Positions 8,690-17,143 of a stretch of 64,000 bases of DNA are shown one piece after another. The stretch comes from MED-G105 sp050331095 (GTDB lineage Bacteria; Pseudomonadota; Alphaproteobacteria; Caulobacterales; Parvularculaceae), in NCBI GenBank assembly GCA_050331095.1, contig JBHJHE010000005.1, positions 62,001 to 126,000 of the forward strand. The letters run 5' to 3'. Each line of letters starts with the position of its first letter. The stretch's first letter is position 1. The position numbers were made by a program, and so were the translations under genes. The notes under the pieces are model-generated. The model saw nothing but the letters and a program-made list of their open reading frames with translations. It was not told the origin of the DNA and ran no database searches.

Positions 8690-9268
8690 ATGGCGACAGC
8701 GCAGATCCACGAAACGGCGGTGGTCGACGACGGCTGCGAGATCGGCGACGACACGAAGATCTGGCATTTCAGCCACGTCCTGTCCGGCTCGCGCGTCGGC
8801 GCGGGCGTCTCCGTCGGCCAGAACGTCGCAATCGGGCCAAACGTCTCCATTGGCGACGGATGCAAGATCCAGAACAACGTATCCGTCTACGAAGGGGTCA
8901 CCCTGGAAAAAGATGTGTTCTGCGGCCCGTCTTGCGTTTTCACGAACGTGTTCACGCCGCGCGCCTTCGTAAATCGCAAGGCGGAGTTCGGTCAGATCAT
9001 CGCTCGCCGCGGCGCAACGATCGGGGCCAACGCGACAATCGTTTGCGGGCGGCCGAATGAAACGACGGAGTTGGGCGAGTTTTGCTTCATCGCCGCGGGG
9101 TCCGTCGTAACCCGCAACGTGCCGCCTTACGCCCTCATGGTTGGGGCTCCCGCCCGTCGCAAGGGGTGGGTCTCAAAGGCCGGAGAAGTTCTGGGAGCGG
9201 ATCTTGTATGCCCGCGTACGAACGAGCGCTATGAAGAGAAGGACGGGGCCCTTCGGCCGCTTGATTGA
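8690..9268 (+). CDS. wbpD: left-handed beta-helix N-acetyltransferase (WbpD-like)
   Basis: This 192-residue hexapeptide-repeat acyltransferase has many imperfect turns, for example IGDDTKIWHFSHV, IGPNVSIGDG and IGANATIVCG, then a C-terminal cap GSVVTRNVPPYALMVGAPA. WbpD-type enzymes acetylate the 3-amino group of UDP-GlcNAc(3NH2)A using acetyl-CoA, and the histidine in WHFSHV corresponds to the conserved active-site region. It completes the set with the WbpA, B, E and I types. Its last 40 bases overlap the 3' end of a converging glycosyltransferase gene. Confidence 0.9.
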   Translation: MATAQIHETAVVDDGCEIGDDTKIWHFSHVLSGSRVGAGVSVGQNVAIGPNVSIGDGCKIQNNVSVYEGVTLEKDVFCGPSCVFTNVFTPRAFVNRKAEFGQIIARRGATIGANATIVCGRPNETTELGEFCFIAAGSVVTRNVPPYALMVGAPARRKGWVSKAGEVLGADLVCPRTNERYEEKDGALRPLD

Positions 9269-10656
9269 TCCATGGCGCGCGTCCACGCCGCTTCCATCGC
9301 ATCGAGCGCGGCGGGCGATTCCGCCTCCCAGTTGTAGCGCGAGGCGGCGGCGAGCGCGGCTTTTCGATAGCCGTTCAATTTTTCCGTGTGGAGTTGATCG
9401 ATGGCGGCGGCGATCGCAGCGGCCGAATCTTCCTTGACCAGCACGCCAGCGCCAGTGTCTTCGACCAGACGCCTCAGCTCAGGCAAATCGCTCACCACGA
9501 GGCAAAGTCCCGCGGCGAGATACTCAAACACCTTGTTGGGCAGCGTGTAGCGCTTATGCAGGCTTGTGTCAGCGAGGGTGAAGATGCCGATGTCGAATGC
9601 GGCCGCCTCCTCGATCAATCTGTCGACCGCGACCGCCGGATGAAAACGCACGCGATCACCAACCCCTTTCCGGTTCGCCAGCGCGGCGAGGCTCTGCAAG
9701 TAATCGGCCTTTCCTGGGCCGCGAATATGAAGCGAAACGCCGTCGCGCCACAGCGCCGCGGCGGCGATCGCGTTCTCTAAGCCTCGGCTCGGCGCAACCA
9801 CGCCATGGTAGAGCACCCGCGGCGGCTCGGCGGCCGCGCGATGGATCAGGCGGACGCGACGCGGCGTATTCCGCAGAACATGAATGGGACGCGGAAGATT
9901 GTACAGCCTCTCGAGCGTTTCGGCGATGCCGGGCGAAACCGTCGTTACTTCCGCCGCCTTCGGAATATAACGAGCTTCGACCGCCGCCGCTATCGGCCCT
10001 ATGTAGCAACGCCAGGCGGGATCCTCCGCGAACTGCTCCCGGGCGAATTCGTGACTGTCGTAGACGACACAACCGCCGCGCTCGTCGACGAAGGCGCCCG
10101 CCGCCGGCAAGGTCTGCCAGTCGTTCGCCACGACGAGAGCGGGCCCGTTGATCGCAAGCGCCGACTTTCGCATTTCAACGGCTTCCGGAAAGCGTCGCCA
10201 GAAATCGCGCAACGCCTCGTCGGCTTTCGATTTGCCTATGTCGCCGCCCGACCGTCGGAGCGCGGCCACAGCCCGACGGCCCGCCCACGACAGGGGCGCT
10301 TCGGCAGTCCGCTGACGCTCGCTGATCTTTCTAAGGCGCGCGCCGGCGGCCTAGGCGACGCCGACTTTCTCTGAGACGGCGTCGGATAGCGACGCGACGC
10401 CAGAAGCGACGCCCGCCGCGATGCCCGCCGCCGCGCGTTTTTCCCGTGTGGTTGAGGCGACGTCGGCAGTCGAAGGCGAGCCGACGTTCATGACCTTCCA
10501 GTCCGGTAGCGCCGGGCGTGCGGCTTCATTGGCCGCGTTGAGGCCGATCGCGGTGACGTCGAACCCTCGTGCGGCGAGACTGTCCCCCATACGCCGCACG
10601 CGGGGATCGTGTTCGGGCGCTGACCAGCTGAGAAGTAGGGCGGTTTTCTGCTTCAT
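9229..10656 (-). CDS. glycosyltransferase interrupted by one in-frame TAG
   Basis: Read through one amber codon (TAG at 10353-10351, codon 102), this frame gives a 474-residue GT-B glycosyltransferase. The N-terminal piece has LLLSWSAPEHDPRVRRMGDSL. The continuation has LVVANDWQTLPAAGAF, YDSHEFAREQF, PRVLYHGVVAPSRGLENAI and LPNKVFEYLAAGLCLVVSDL, the donor-binding region. Both pieces are in the same frame and the bases between them are open, so this is a single nonsense codon and not a frameshift. The natural stop is also TAG, inside the end of the WbpD gene. The second piece could restart at 10269 but would lack the acceptor-domain strands. It is either a decayed gene, a readthrough gene or an error. 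Confidence 0.75.
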
Positions 10657-10812
10657 GTGTGTGATTGACCCGGCCTCTTGGAACGCAGCCGCGAACGAAG
10701 AGACGTTTGCGGTTGGTTGGTCGTCCCCCAACCCCCGGGCCCGCCATCCCCATCATCCGTTGACGATGCGCAACGCGCTCGCCATCGGCTCCCGACGGAG
10801 GTGGGGCCTCGC

Positions 10813-11808
10813 TTAGATGTGGCCGCTTTGCATCAGGTCCTTGACGTGGATGATCGCCGCGGGGGCGCCGTTCACTTCGACGATCACCTGTGAGATGCGC
10901 TTGTCCTCGAGGATCGAGACCACGCGGCCCATACGTTCGTCGACCGTCACGGTCTCGGGCGTGGCGTTCGCCATGTCGGCCGCGACAAGCGCCCGCGGGG
11001 CTTCGGACCGCTCGACCGCCCGGCGCACGTCGCCGTCGGTTACGACGCCGGCGAGCCGTCCACGGTCGTCGACGACGCTGACGGCCCCGCACAGGCCCTC
11101 GGAGATCGCCCGAAGGACGTCGACGAAGGGCGCGTCGACGCCGACGACGGGGTTCGGCGGCGACTTTTGCAGATCCATCCACTCGCCGACGCGCTGCAGG
11201 CGCATGCCAAGCGAGCCGCCGGGATGGCGCGCGCCGAAATCCTCCGCCGTGAAGCCGCGCCGTCTCATGGCGGCGACGGCGAGCGCGTCGCCTAGGGCGA
11301 GGGTCATCGTCGTCGAACTCGTCGGCGCGAGGCGATTGGGACAGGCTTCCTCCGTCTGCGGCAGGATGAGCGCAACGTCCGCGCTTTTGCCGAGGAAGCT
11401 CTCCGAACGCGCGGTGATCGCCACGAGCGGCAACGACATGCGCCGGCAATAGACGAGGATGTCGCGCAGCTCTCGCGTCTCGCCCATGTTGGAGATCGCG
11501 ATCACCACCGAGCCGTCGGCGAGCATGCCGAGGTCGCCATGGCTCGCTTCCGTCGGATGGACAAAGAACGAGGGCGTTCCGGTGGAGGCGAGGGTCGCGG
11601 CGATTTTGCCGGCGATGTGTCCCGACTTGCCGACGCCGGTGACGACGACGTAGCCGCGCGCGGCTACGATTAGATCGACGGCCTCTTTGACGCGCTCGTC
11701 GAGGCTCGCGCGGAGAGCCCCCAGCGCGTCGATCTCGGTGCGCAGCACTTCGCGCGCGACGTCGATGTCGCTTGAAGCCTCCGCGCCCGCTCCCTCTCCA
11801 TCGCCCAT
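10813..11808 (-). CDS. kdsD: D-arabinose 5-phosphate isomerase (KdsD/KpsF)
   Basis: This 331-residue enzyme converts ribulose 5-phosphate to arabinose 5-phosphate, the first committed step to KDO. An N-terminal SIS sugar-isomerase domain (VVTGVGKSGHIAGKIAATL, HPTEASHGDLGM, NMGETREL, LAPTSSTTMTLALGDALA) is followed by two CBS domains (GAVSVVDDRGRLAGVVTDGDVRRA and the C-terminal copy). I place the start at the ATG at 11808, because residues further upstream do not match the family. It lies head to head with kdsA, with about 105 bp between the two starts. No kdsC phosphatase gene is seen in this window. Confidence 0.93.
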   Translation of the reverse strand: MGDGEGAGAEASSDIDVAREVLRTEIDALGALRASLDERVKEAVDLIVAARGYVVVTGVGKSGHIAGKIAATLASTGTPSFFVHPTEASHGDLGMLADGSVVIAISNMGETRELRDILVYCRRMSLPLVAITARSESFLGKSADVALILPQTEEACPNRLAPTSSTTMTLALGDALAVAAMRRRGFTAEDFGARHPGGSLGMRLQRVGEWMDLQKSPPNPVVGVDAPFVDVLRAISEGLCGAVSVVDDRGRLAGVVTDGDVRRAVERSEAPRALVAADMANATPETVTVDERMGRVVSILEDKRISQVIVEVNGAPAAIIHVKDLMQSGHI

Positions 11809-11913
11809 TTTGACAAGTCCGATCGGTTGGTTCAGCGATGATGGCGGCGTGCGAGGCCGGGCGCAATCTTTCCCGGCCGCCGGCCCGCCGCCCAACTATA
11901 GGAGACCGTCCGC

Positions 11914-12753
11914 ATGAAGGTCGTCGACGTCGGCCCCGTCACGTTCGCGAACGACGCGCCCGTCGCGTTGATCTCCGGTCCTTGCCAGATTGAAAGCCGC
12001 GACCACGCCTTCAAGATCGCCGAAGCCCTGGCGAAGGCTTGCGAGGCCGCCGGCGCGCCGTTCGTCTTCAAATCGTCCTATGACAAGGCGAACCGCACCT
12101 CTCTCTCCGGCGCGCGGGGCGTGGGCATTGACGAGGGGCTGAAGCTTCTCGCCGACGTGCGCCGCGAATTCGGTTGCCCGGTCCTCACCGACGTCCACGG
12201 CGAGGCGCAGGCGCGCGCGGCGGGCGACGCGGTCGATATCCTTCAAATCCCGGCGTTTCTTTGTCGCCAGACGGATCTTCTCCTAGCGGCCGGCGCCACG
12301 CGCAAGGCGATCAACGTGAAGAAGGGCCAGTTCATGGCCCCCTGGGACATGGGGAATGTCGCGGACAAAATCGCCTCCACGGGCAACGAGCGAATCCTTC
12401 TTTGCGAGCGCGGCGCGACCTTCGGCTACAATACGTTGGTGACGGACTTTCGCGCCCTGCCGATCATGGCCGAAACCGGCTATCCGGTTGTTTTCGACGC
12501 GACCCATTCGGTGCAGGAACCGTCGGGCCAAGGCGGCTCGTCCGGCGGCAAACGTCAGTATGCGACAATGCTCGCCCGCGCGGCCTGCGCCGTCGGCGTC
12601 GCAGCCGTCTTCGCCGAAGCCCACGATGATCCCGACAACGCGCCGTCCGACGGGCCGAACATGCTGCCCCTCGATTGGATCCCGCAGCTCTTGGACGAGA
12701 TGAAGCGCGCCGACGACATTGCGAAGAACCGGCCTCGCGGGGCCGGGCTTTAG
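11914..12753 (+). CDS. kdsA: 3-deoxy-8-phosphooctulonate (KDO-8-P) synthase
   Basis: This 279-residue enzyme condenses phosphoenolpyruvate with arabinose 5-phosphate. Family motifs include ISGPCQIES, VFKSSYDKANR, LTDVHGEAQ, QIPAFLCRQTDLL, KKGQFMAPWDM and FDATHSVQEPSG. Cysteine 24 in the GPC motif marks the metal-dependent class; the E. coli type has Asn there. Length matches the family. Its TAG stop coincides with the edge of a degenerate copy of the interspersed repeat. It works with KdsD and KdsB encoded on either side. Confidence 0.96.
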   Translation: MKVVDVGPVTFANDAPVALISGPCQIESRDHAFKIAEALAKACEAAGAPFVFKSSYDKANRTSLSGARGVGIDEGLKLLADVRREFGCPVLTDVHGEAQARAAGDAVDILQIPAFLCRQTDLLLAAGATRKAINVKKGQFMAPWDMGNVADKIASTGNERILLCERGATFGYNTLVTDFRALPIMAETGYPVVFDATHSVQEPSGQGGSSGGKRQYATMLARAACAVGVAAVFAEAHDDPDNAPSDGPNMLPLDWIPQLLDEMKRADDIAKNRPRGAGL

Positions 12754-12855
12754 GGCGACCGGCATTCAGCTCCGGTCCGACGAAGGTCGTCTCAGGCGCT
12801 CAAAACAAAAATCCAGAGCATCCGGTCGATCCAACGGGAAAACGAGACGATCTTG
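12750..12855 (-). repeat. interspersed hairpin repeat, degenerate copy 2
   Basis: Compared with the reverse complement of the 1055-1161 copy, this stretch keeps TCGTCTCAGGCGCTCAAA and AGAGCATCCGG but has lost several arm pairs. It begins at the kdsA stop codon and sits between two converging genes, the same arrangement as the other copies. Boundaries are approximate. Confidence 0.65.
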
Positions 12856-12876
12856 AGAGAGGGGGGAGGGGAGCGG

Positions 12877-13479
12877 TCAGCCGCGAACGTTCCAGTTCGT
12901 TAGGCGCGCCGCGCCGTCGGCGAGGTCGACGACGCCGAAGGCGGCGGTTTTCAACTTCCGAGACGCCCCGGGCGGGACCTCGTCGGCGACGTCGAGGACG
13001 AAGCGCGCGACCCCGTTCGAGGTGACGACAAGCGCATCGTCGCGCCGCTTGCGGAACCGGTCGAAAAGATCTCCCCACGTCTCTTTTATGGCGGCGACGT
13101 CAACCGTCCAGCCAGGGGCTGGCGCGGCGTCAGCGTCCCAGGCGGCGATCGCGGCGGCGCCGACGCGCGCGACGACCTCTGCTTCGGGCCTGTTCTCGTC
13201 GGGCCCATAGTCGATTTCGCGCAAAGCCTCGATCGGCTCGATATCAAGATCCGGCGCGACGCGGTCGCGCACGGCGCCGGCGGTCTCTATGGCCCGCGAC
13301 AAGGGCGAGGACAAGATCGTCCCGATGCGGAAACCCCGCGTCACGAGGGCTTCGCCGGCGGCGTTCGCCTGTTCGCGCCCGCTCCTCGAAAGGGGCGGGT
13401 CCGTCCGCGCGCCGATGCGGGTGACGACGTCGCCCGGCTCGAACGTGTTGCCATGGCGCAGGACGATCAGTCTAGCCAC
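12877..13479 (-). CDS. histidine phosphatase family protein
   Basis: This 200-residue protein starts at GTG with the RHG motif LIVLRHGNTFEPGD, so His9 is the phosphohistidine residue. SSPLSRAIETAGAV and the acidic EALREIDYGPDENRPEAE follow, and VVTSNGVARFVL carries the second-pocket region near the C-terminus where the usual His is replaced by Asn in SNGV. That substitution is odd, because phosphatases of this clan generally need the second His. The start overlaps the kdsB stop by 8 bp, so it is translationally coupled to KDO synthesis. A role as the missing KDO-8-P phosphatase is conceivable but not supported by any family motif. Function unassigned. Confidence 0.83.
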   Translation of the reverse strand: MARLIVLRHGNTFEPGDVVTRIGARTDPPLSRSGREQANAAGEALVTRGFRIGTILSSPLSRAIETAGAVRDRVAPDLDIEPIEALREIDYGPDENRPEAEVVARVGAAAIAAWDADAAPAPGWTVDVAAIKETWGDLFDRFRKRRDDALVVTSNGVARFVLDVADEVPPGASRKLKTAAFGVVDLADGAARLTNWNVRG

Positions 13480-14290
13480 GGAAGAACGCCTCGTCGGGGT
13501 CGCCGTGCTCGGCGATGAGCTTTTCGGCGTGCGCCAGATCCTCCTTTGTGTCGATCCCGCCCGTGGCGACGGCGGATGGGTCGACCTCGACGCAAGCGAT
13601 AGACCGTCCGTTCTCCAACAGTCTCAACTGTTCGAGCCCTTCAAAGCGCTCGTAACAGCCCCGCTCGGCGTCGACGAACCATTCAAGCGCCTCGTAACGG
13701 AAGGCGTAGAGCCCAACGTGGCGCAAAACAGGCGACATACCATTCTCACGCATGCGGTCTTCCCTGTTCCGGATCGCGGGAACGATCCGCTTGGAGAACC
13801 AAAGCGCGCGGCCGTCGACGACGATAGCGGTCGTGCCCGAAAACGGCGCGGTCTTCTTCGCCTCCTGCAACGCCGCGAGCCCCGGCCAGTCGAGGCGCAC
13901 GACCGGCGTCGCAACGTCTGCGTCGCTTTCGTCAAGCGCGGTCACGATGCGTTCGATGTATGCGACCGGCGTGAACGGCGCATCGCCCTGAAGATTGACG
14001 ATGCGGGCGGGCCGCACGCCGAGTTCGCGCGCCGCGGCGAGCGCCCGGTCCGATCCCGACGGCAGGTCAGCGCCGGTGATCACGGCCTCGAAGCCGGCGG
14101 CGGCGCAATCGTCCGCGATGCGCGCGTCGTCCGTCGCCACCACAGCGCGCGCATCGCCGAGCGCATCGGCGGCGGCGCGCGCGCGAGCGGCGACGCGCGT
14201 CACCATCGAGCGGCCGGCGATTTTCGCGAGCGGTTTGCCGGGAAAGCGCGACGAGCCGTAACGCGCAGGGATCACGATAAGGGTCTTCAC
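13472..14290 (-). CDS. kdsB: 3-deoxy-manno-octulosonate cytidylyltransferase (CMP-KDO synthetase)
   Basis: This 272-residue cytidylyltransferase activates KDO with CTP for lipid A-core assembly. Motifs are IVIPARYGSSRFPGKPL near the N-terminus, VVATDDARIADDC, SGSDRALAAARELG, VNLQGDAPFTPVAYIE and RHVGLYAFRYEALEWF. It ends with TAG overlapping the GTG of the histidine phosphatase gene. It completes the KdsD-KdsA-KdsB group in 3.5 kb, though the three genes lie on different strands. Confidence 0.95.
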   Translation of the reverse strand: MKTLIVIPARYGSSRFPGKPLAKIAGRSMVTRVAARARAAADALGDARAVVATDDARIADDCAAAGFEAVITGADLPSGSDRALAAARELGVRPARIVNLQGDAPFTPVAYIERIVTALDESDADVATPVVRLDWPGLAALQEAKKTAPFSGTTAIVVDGRALWFSKRIVPAIRNREDRMRENGMSPVLRHVGLYAFRYEALEWFVDAERGCYERFEGLEQLRLLENGRSIACVEVDPSAVATGGIDTKEDLAHAEKLIAEHGDPDEAFFRG

Positions 14291-14323
14291 GGCGCGTCAG
14301 TCCTCCCGCCCGTTCGGCGCCGC

Positions 14324-15331
14324 TTAGGCCGCGGCGACCTCCTGGTCGATCGCGCCGAAGATCGAGGCGCCCGCCTTGTCGAGCATTTCAATCCGTACAC
14401 GGTCGCCTGCGGACATGAAGGGCGTCTTCGCCGCGCCGTCGCGGATCGTCTCGATCATGCGGATTTCGGCGATGCACGAATAGCCAAGGCCGCCGTCGGC
14501 GACAGGCTTGCCAGGGCCGCCGTCCGGATCTTTATTGGAGATCGTCCCCGAACCGATGATTGAGCCTGCGGCCAGGGGGCGCGTCTTCGCGGCGTGGGCG
14601 ACAAGGCGCGCGAGGCTGAACGTGGCGTCGACGCCGGCTTCCGCGCGGCCGAAAGGTTCTCCGTTATAGTCGACGCGCAACGGCAAATGGACAAGCCCGT
14701 CGCGCCAGGCGTCGCCGAGTTCTTCCGGCGTCACGGCGACGGGAGAGAACGCCGACGGCGGCTTCGATTGGAAAAAGCCGCAGCCTTTGGCGAGTTCGCC
14801 GGGGATCAGCCCGCGCAGAGACACATCGTTGCACAGCATAACGAGCTTGATGTGGTCCAGGGCGCCCGCCTCGCCGATCCCCATGGGAACGTCGTCGGTG
14901 ACGACCGCTACCTCGCCTTCCATGTCGCAACCCCAAGCCGGATCGCCGAGGGGGATCGGGTCGCGCGGGGCGAGGAACGCGTCGGAGCCGCCCTGATACA
15001 TTAGAGGATCGTCGTAGAAGCTTTCCGGCACTTCGGCGCCGCGCGCTTTGCGAACGAGCTCCACGTGATTGATGTAAGCCGAGCCGTCCGCCCACTGATA
15101 GGCGCGGGGCAGAGGGCTTGCGCAGGCGGCTTCGTCGAAGGACCGCGCCGCCGCGTCGCCGCCGGCGAGATCGTCCGCGAGCGCCCGAAGCTTCGGCGCG
15201 GCGTTGGCCCAGTCGTCGAGCGCGGCTTGCAGGGTCGGCGCAACGTCCGACGCGTCCGCATACGTCTTCAAGTCTTTGGAGACGACCACGAGCCGGCCGT
15301 CGCGGCCCGATTTGAGGGACGCCAGTTTCAT
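14324..15331 (-). CDS. fahA: fumarylacetoacetase (fumarylacetoacetate hydrolase)
   Basis: This 335-residue FAH-fold hydrolase cleaves fumarylacetoacetate to fumarate and acetoacetate in tyrosine/homogentisate breakdown. Motifs include WADGSAYINHVELVRKARG, MYQGGSDAFLAP, the metal-site region WGCDMEGEVAVVTDD, CNDVSLRGLIPGELAKG and GSGTISNKDPDGG. I use the ATG at 15331 with AGAGG upstream; the longer frame lacks homology. The VOC-family gene is 26 bp upstream on the same strand, and maleylacetoacetate isomerase is encoded at 30.4 kb. hmgA and hppD are not in the window. Confidence 0.92.
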   Translation of the reverse strand: MKLASLKSGRDGRLVVVSKDLKTYADASDVAPTLQAALDDWANAAPKLRALADDLAGGDAAARSFDEAACASPLPRAYQWADGSAYINHVELVRKARGAEVPESFYDDPLMYQGGSDAFLAPRDPIPLGDPAWGCDMEGEVAVVTDDVPMGIGEAGALDHIKLVMLCNDVSLRGLIPGELAKGCGFFQSKPPSAFSPVAVTPEELGDAWRDGLVHLPLRVDYNGEPFGRAEAGVDATFSLARLVAHAAKTRPLAAGSIIGSGTISNKDPDGGPGKPVADGGLGYSCIAEIRMIETIRDGAAKTPFMSAGDRVRIEMLDKAGASIFGAIDQEVAAA

Positions 15332-15357
15332 TTCGAACCTCTTTTCTTGCGGGGGCG

Positions 15358-15915
15358 TCAGCCTTCCAACGCGATCTTCTCGTGCAGCCACGCGGCGTGG
15401 CGCGGGGCTTTCTTGGTGCGGTCCCACTCCTCAAGCATCTCCGGCGCGACGCGGTTGAGCTCGGCCATCTGCTCGTCGGTGCGAGTATCGGCGGCGAGCT
15501 CCAGGCGGTGGCCGTTGGGGTCGAAGAAGTAGATCGATTTGAAGATGCCGTGGTTCGTCGGACCAAGGACGTCGACGCCGGCGGCCTCGATGCGCGTTTT
15601 CGCGGCGAGGAGAGCGTCGACGTTATCAACCCGCATGGCGATGTGCTGCACCCAGACCGGCGTGTTCCGGTCGCGGTCCATGTCCGGCTGCTCGGGCAGT
15701 TCGAAGAACGCGAGCACATTGTCGTTCCCGATGTCGAGGAAGATGTGCATGTACGGGTCGTAGTCGCCCGTTGACGGCACATGGTCTTCCGCGATCGCGA
15801 GCTGAAACGTCGCGCCAAGGGTTTTTTGGTAAAATTCAACCGTCTCCTTCGCGTTGCGGCAGCGATAGGCCACGTGGTGAAAGCCGCGTAGGCGCGGCGG
15901 TGGCGATTGGCTCAT
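15358..15915 (-). CDS. VOC (glyoxalase/dioxygenase superfamily) protein
   Basis: This 185-residue vicinal-oxygen-chelate protein has the paired beta-alpha-beta modules of glyoxalases. Candidate metal ligands are in GFHHVAYRC near residue 12, VWVQHIAMRV near 85 and HRLELAAD near 130. Genes of this type often accompany fahA and hmgA in alphaproteobacteria, so a link to aromatic-ring degradation is plausible, but the reaction is not known. Start chosen at ATG 15915 since sequence upstream is unrelated. Probably co-transcribed with fahA. Confidence 0.82.
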   Translation of the reverse strand: MSQSPPPRLRGFHHVAYRCRNAKETVEFYQKTLGATFQLAIAEDHVPSTGDYDPYMHIFLDIGNDNVLAFFELPEQPDMDRDRNTPVWVQHIAMRVDNVDALLAAKTRIEAAGVDVLGPTNHGIFKSIYFFDPNGHRLELAADTRTDEQMAELNRVAPEMLEEWDRTKKAPRHAAWLHEKIALEG

Positions 15916-16042
15916 GGGTCGGCCCTCCAACGCGCCAAAGCCGGCGGGCGTCCGGCCCGGCCGTCGGTTCGGCGCCTTTAATCGCGCGATAACGACGTTG
16001 TGGGACAACGCGACGTCGCTAACAACCAGGTCGCGCCCGCAA

Positions 16043-17134
16043 ATGCCACACTCCGAACGCGTCGCCGCGATCGACGCGACCGCTTCCGACGAGTTCGTCG
16101 ATGCGCCGGCGCGCCCGCAACCGGGCCTGAAGGTGGCGGTTCTGCTGCCCTGCTACAATGAGGCGCTGACGGTCGGCGCAACGGCCCGTGACATGCGCGC
16201 CGCGCTCGCCGACTGGTCGCCCGATGTCTACGTCTACGACAACAACTCATCCGACGATAGCGTCGCCGCGGCGAGCGCCGCCGGCGCGATCGTTCGCGCC
16301 GAGCCGCGGCAGGGCAAAGGCAACGTCATGCGGCGCATGTTCGCTGACGTCGACGCCGACGTATACGTGCTCCTCGACGCCGACGGCACCTACGACCCGG
16401 CGAGCGCGCCCGCGATGGTGCGCAAGCTGATCGACGAGCGGCTCGACATGGTCGTCGGGGCGCGTCTTCAGTCGTTCGACGCCGCCGCCTTCCGCCGGGG
16501 CCACCAGTTCGGAAATCGCCTTTTGACAAGCGCGGTGCGGGTGCTGTTCGGCAAAAGCGTCACCGATATGCTCTCCGGCTATCGCGTTTTCTCGCGCCGG
16601 TTCGTGAAATCGTTTCCGGCGCTCTCCAGCGGTTTTGAGACGGAGACGGAGCTTACCGTACACGCCCTGCGCCTACGCATGCCGATCGCTGAGATCGAAA
16701 CGCCTTACGGGTCGCGGCCCGAGGGTTCGGCGAGCAAGCTCAACACGATCCGCGACGGAATGCGCATTCTTTCGACGATCGTGCGGTTCTTCCAGAAGGA
16801 GCGCCCGCTGCGGTTCTTTTCCGCTATCGGCGCCGCGCTCGGGCTTGCGTCCCTCGGCCTCGCCGCGCCGGTCTTCTTCGAGTTCGCCGAGACGGGGCTT
16901 GTGCCGCGCTTCCCAACTGCGATTCTCGCCGCGAGCGTGATGGTGCTGGCGTTCCTGTCGGCGTTCTGCGGCGTCATCCTCGACACCGTCACCCACGGCC
17001 GCGACGAAATGCGACGGCTTCTCTATCTGTCGATCCCCGCGCCAGGCGAGCCTCGCGCGCCAAGCGGCGTCGCCGAACACGAGCGCGCGCTCGAGACATT
17101 GCGAGCCGTCGCCCGGCTCTCCGGCGGCCTGTAA
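16043..17134 (+). CDS. membrane-anchored family 2 glycosyltransferase (DPM1-like)
   Basis: This 363-residue GT2 enzyme has VAVLLPCYNEALTVGATA at about residues 31-48, YDNNSSDDSV, the D-x-D-type LLDADGTYDP and the acceptor region GFETETELTVHAL. Two hydrophobic C-terminal segments (GAALGLASLGLAAPVFF and LAASVMVLAFLSAFCGVIL) anchor it in the inner membrane. Such enzymes load sugars onto polyprenyl phosphate or extend lipid-linked glycans. It converges with a Wzx-type flippase gene only 9 bp away. The sugar is unknown. Confidence 0.85.
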   Translation: MPHSERVAAIDATASDEFVDAPARPQPGLKVAVLLPCYNEALTVGATARDMRAALADWSPDVYVYDNNSSDDSVAAASAAGAIVRAEPRQGKGNVMRRMFADVDADVYVLLDADGTYDPASAPAMVRKLIDERLDMVVGARLQSFDAAAFRRGHQFGNRLLTSAVRVLFGKSVTDMLSGYRVFSRRFVKSFPALSSGFETETELTVHALRLRMPIAEIETPYGSRPEGSASKLNTIRDGMRILSTIVRFFQKERPLRFFSAIGAALGLASLGLAAPVFFEFAETGLVPRFPTAILAASVMVLAFLSAFCGVILDTVTHGRDEMRRLLYLSIPAPGEPRAPSGVAEHERALETLRAVARLSGGL

Positions 17135-17143
17135 TGGCCCTTC

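Noticed and set aside
9229..10656. Frameshift as the cause of the split glycosyltransferase
   Set aside because: Both pieces are in the same frame and the bases between them are open, so only the TAG codon separates them.
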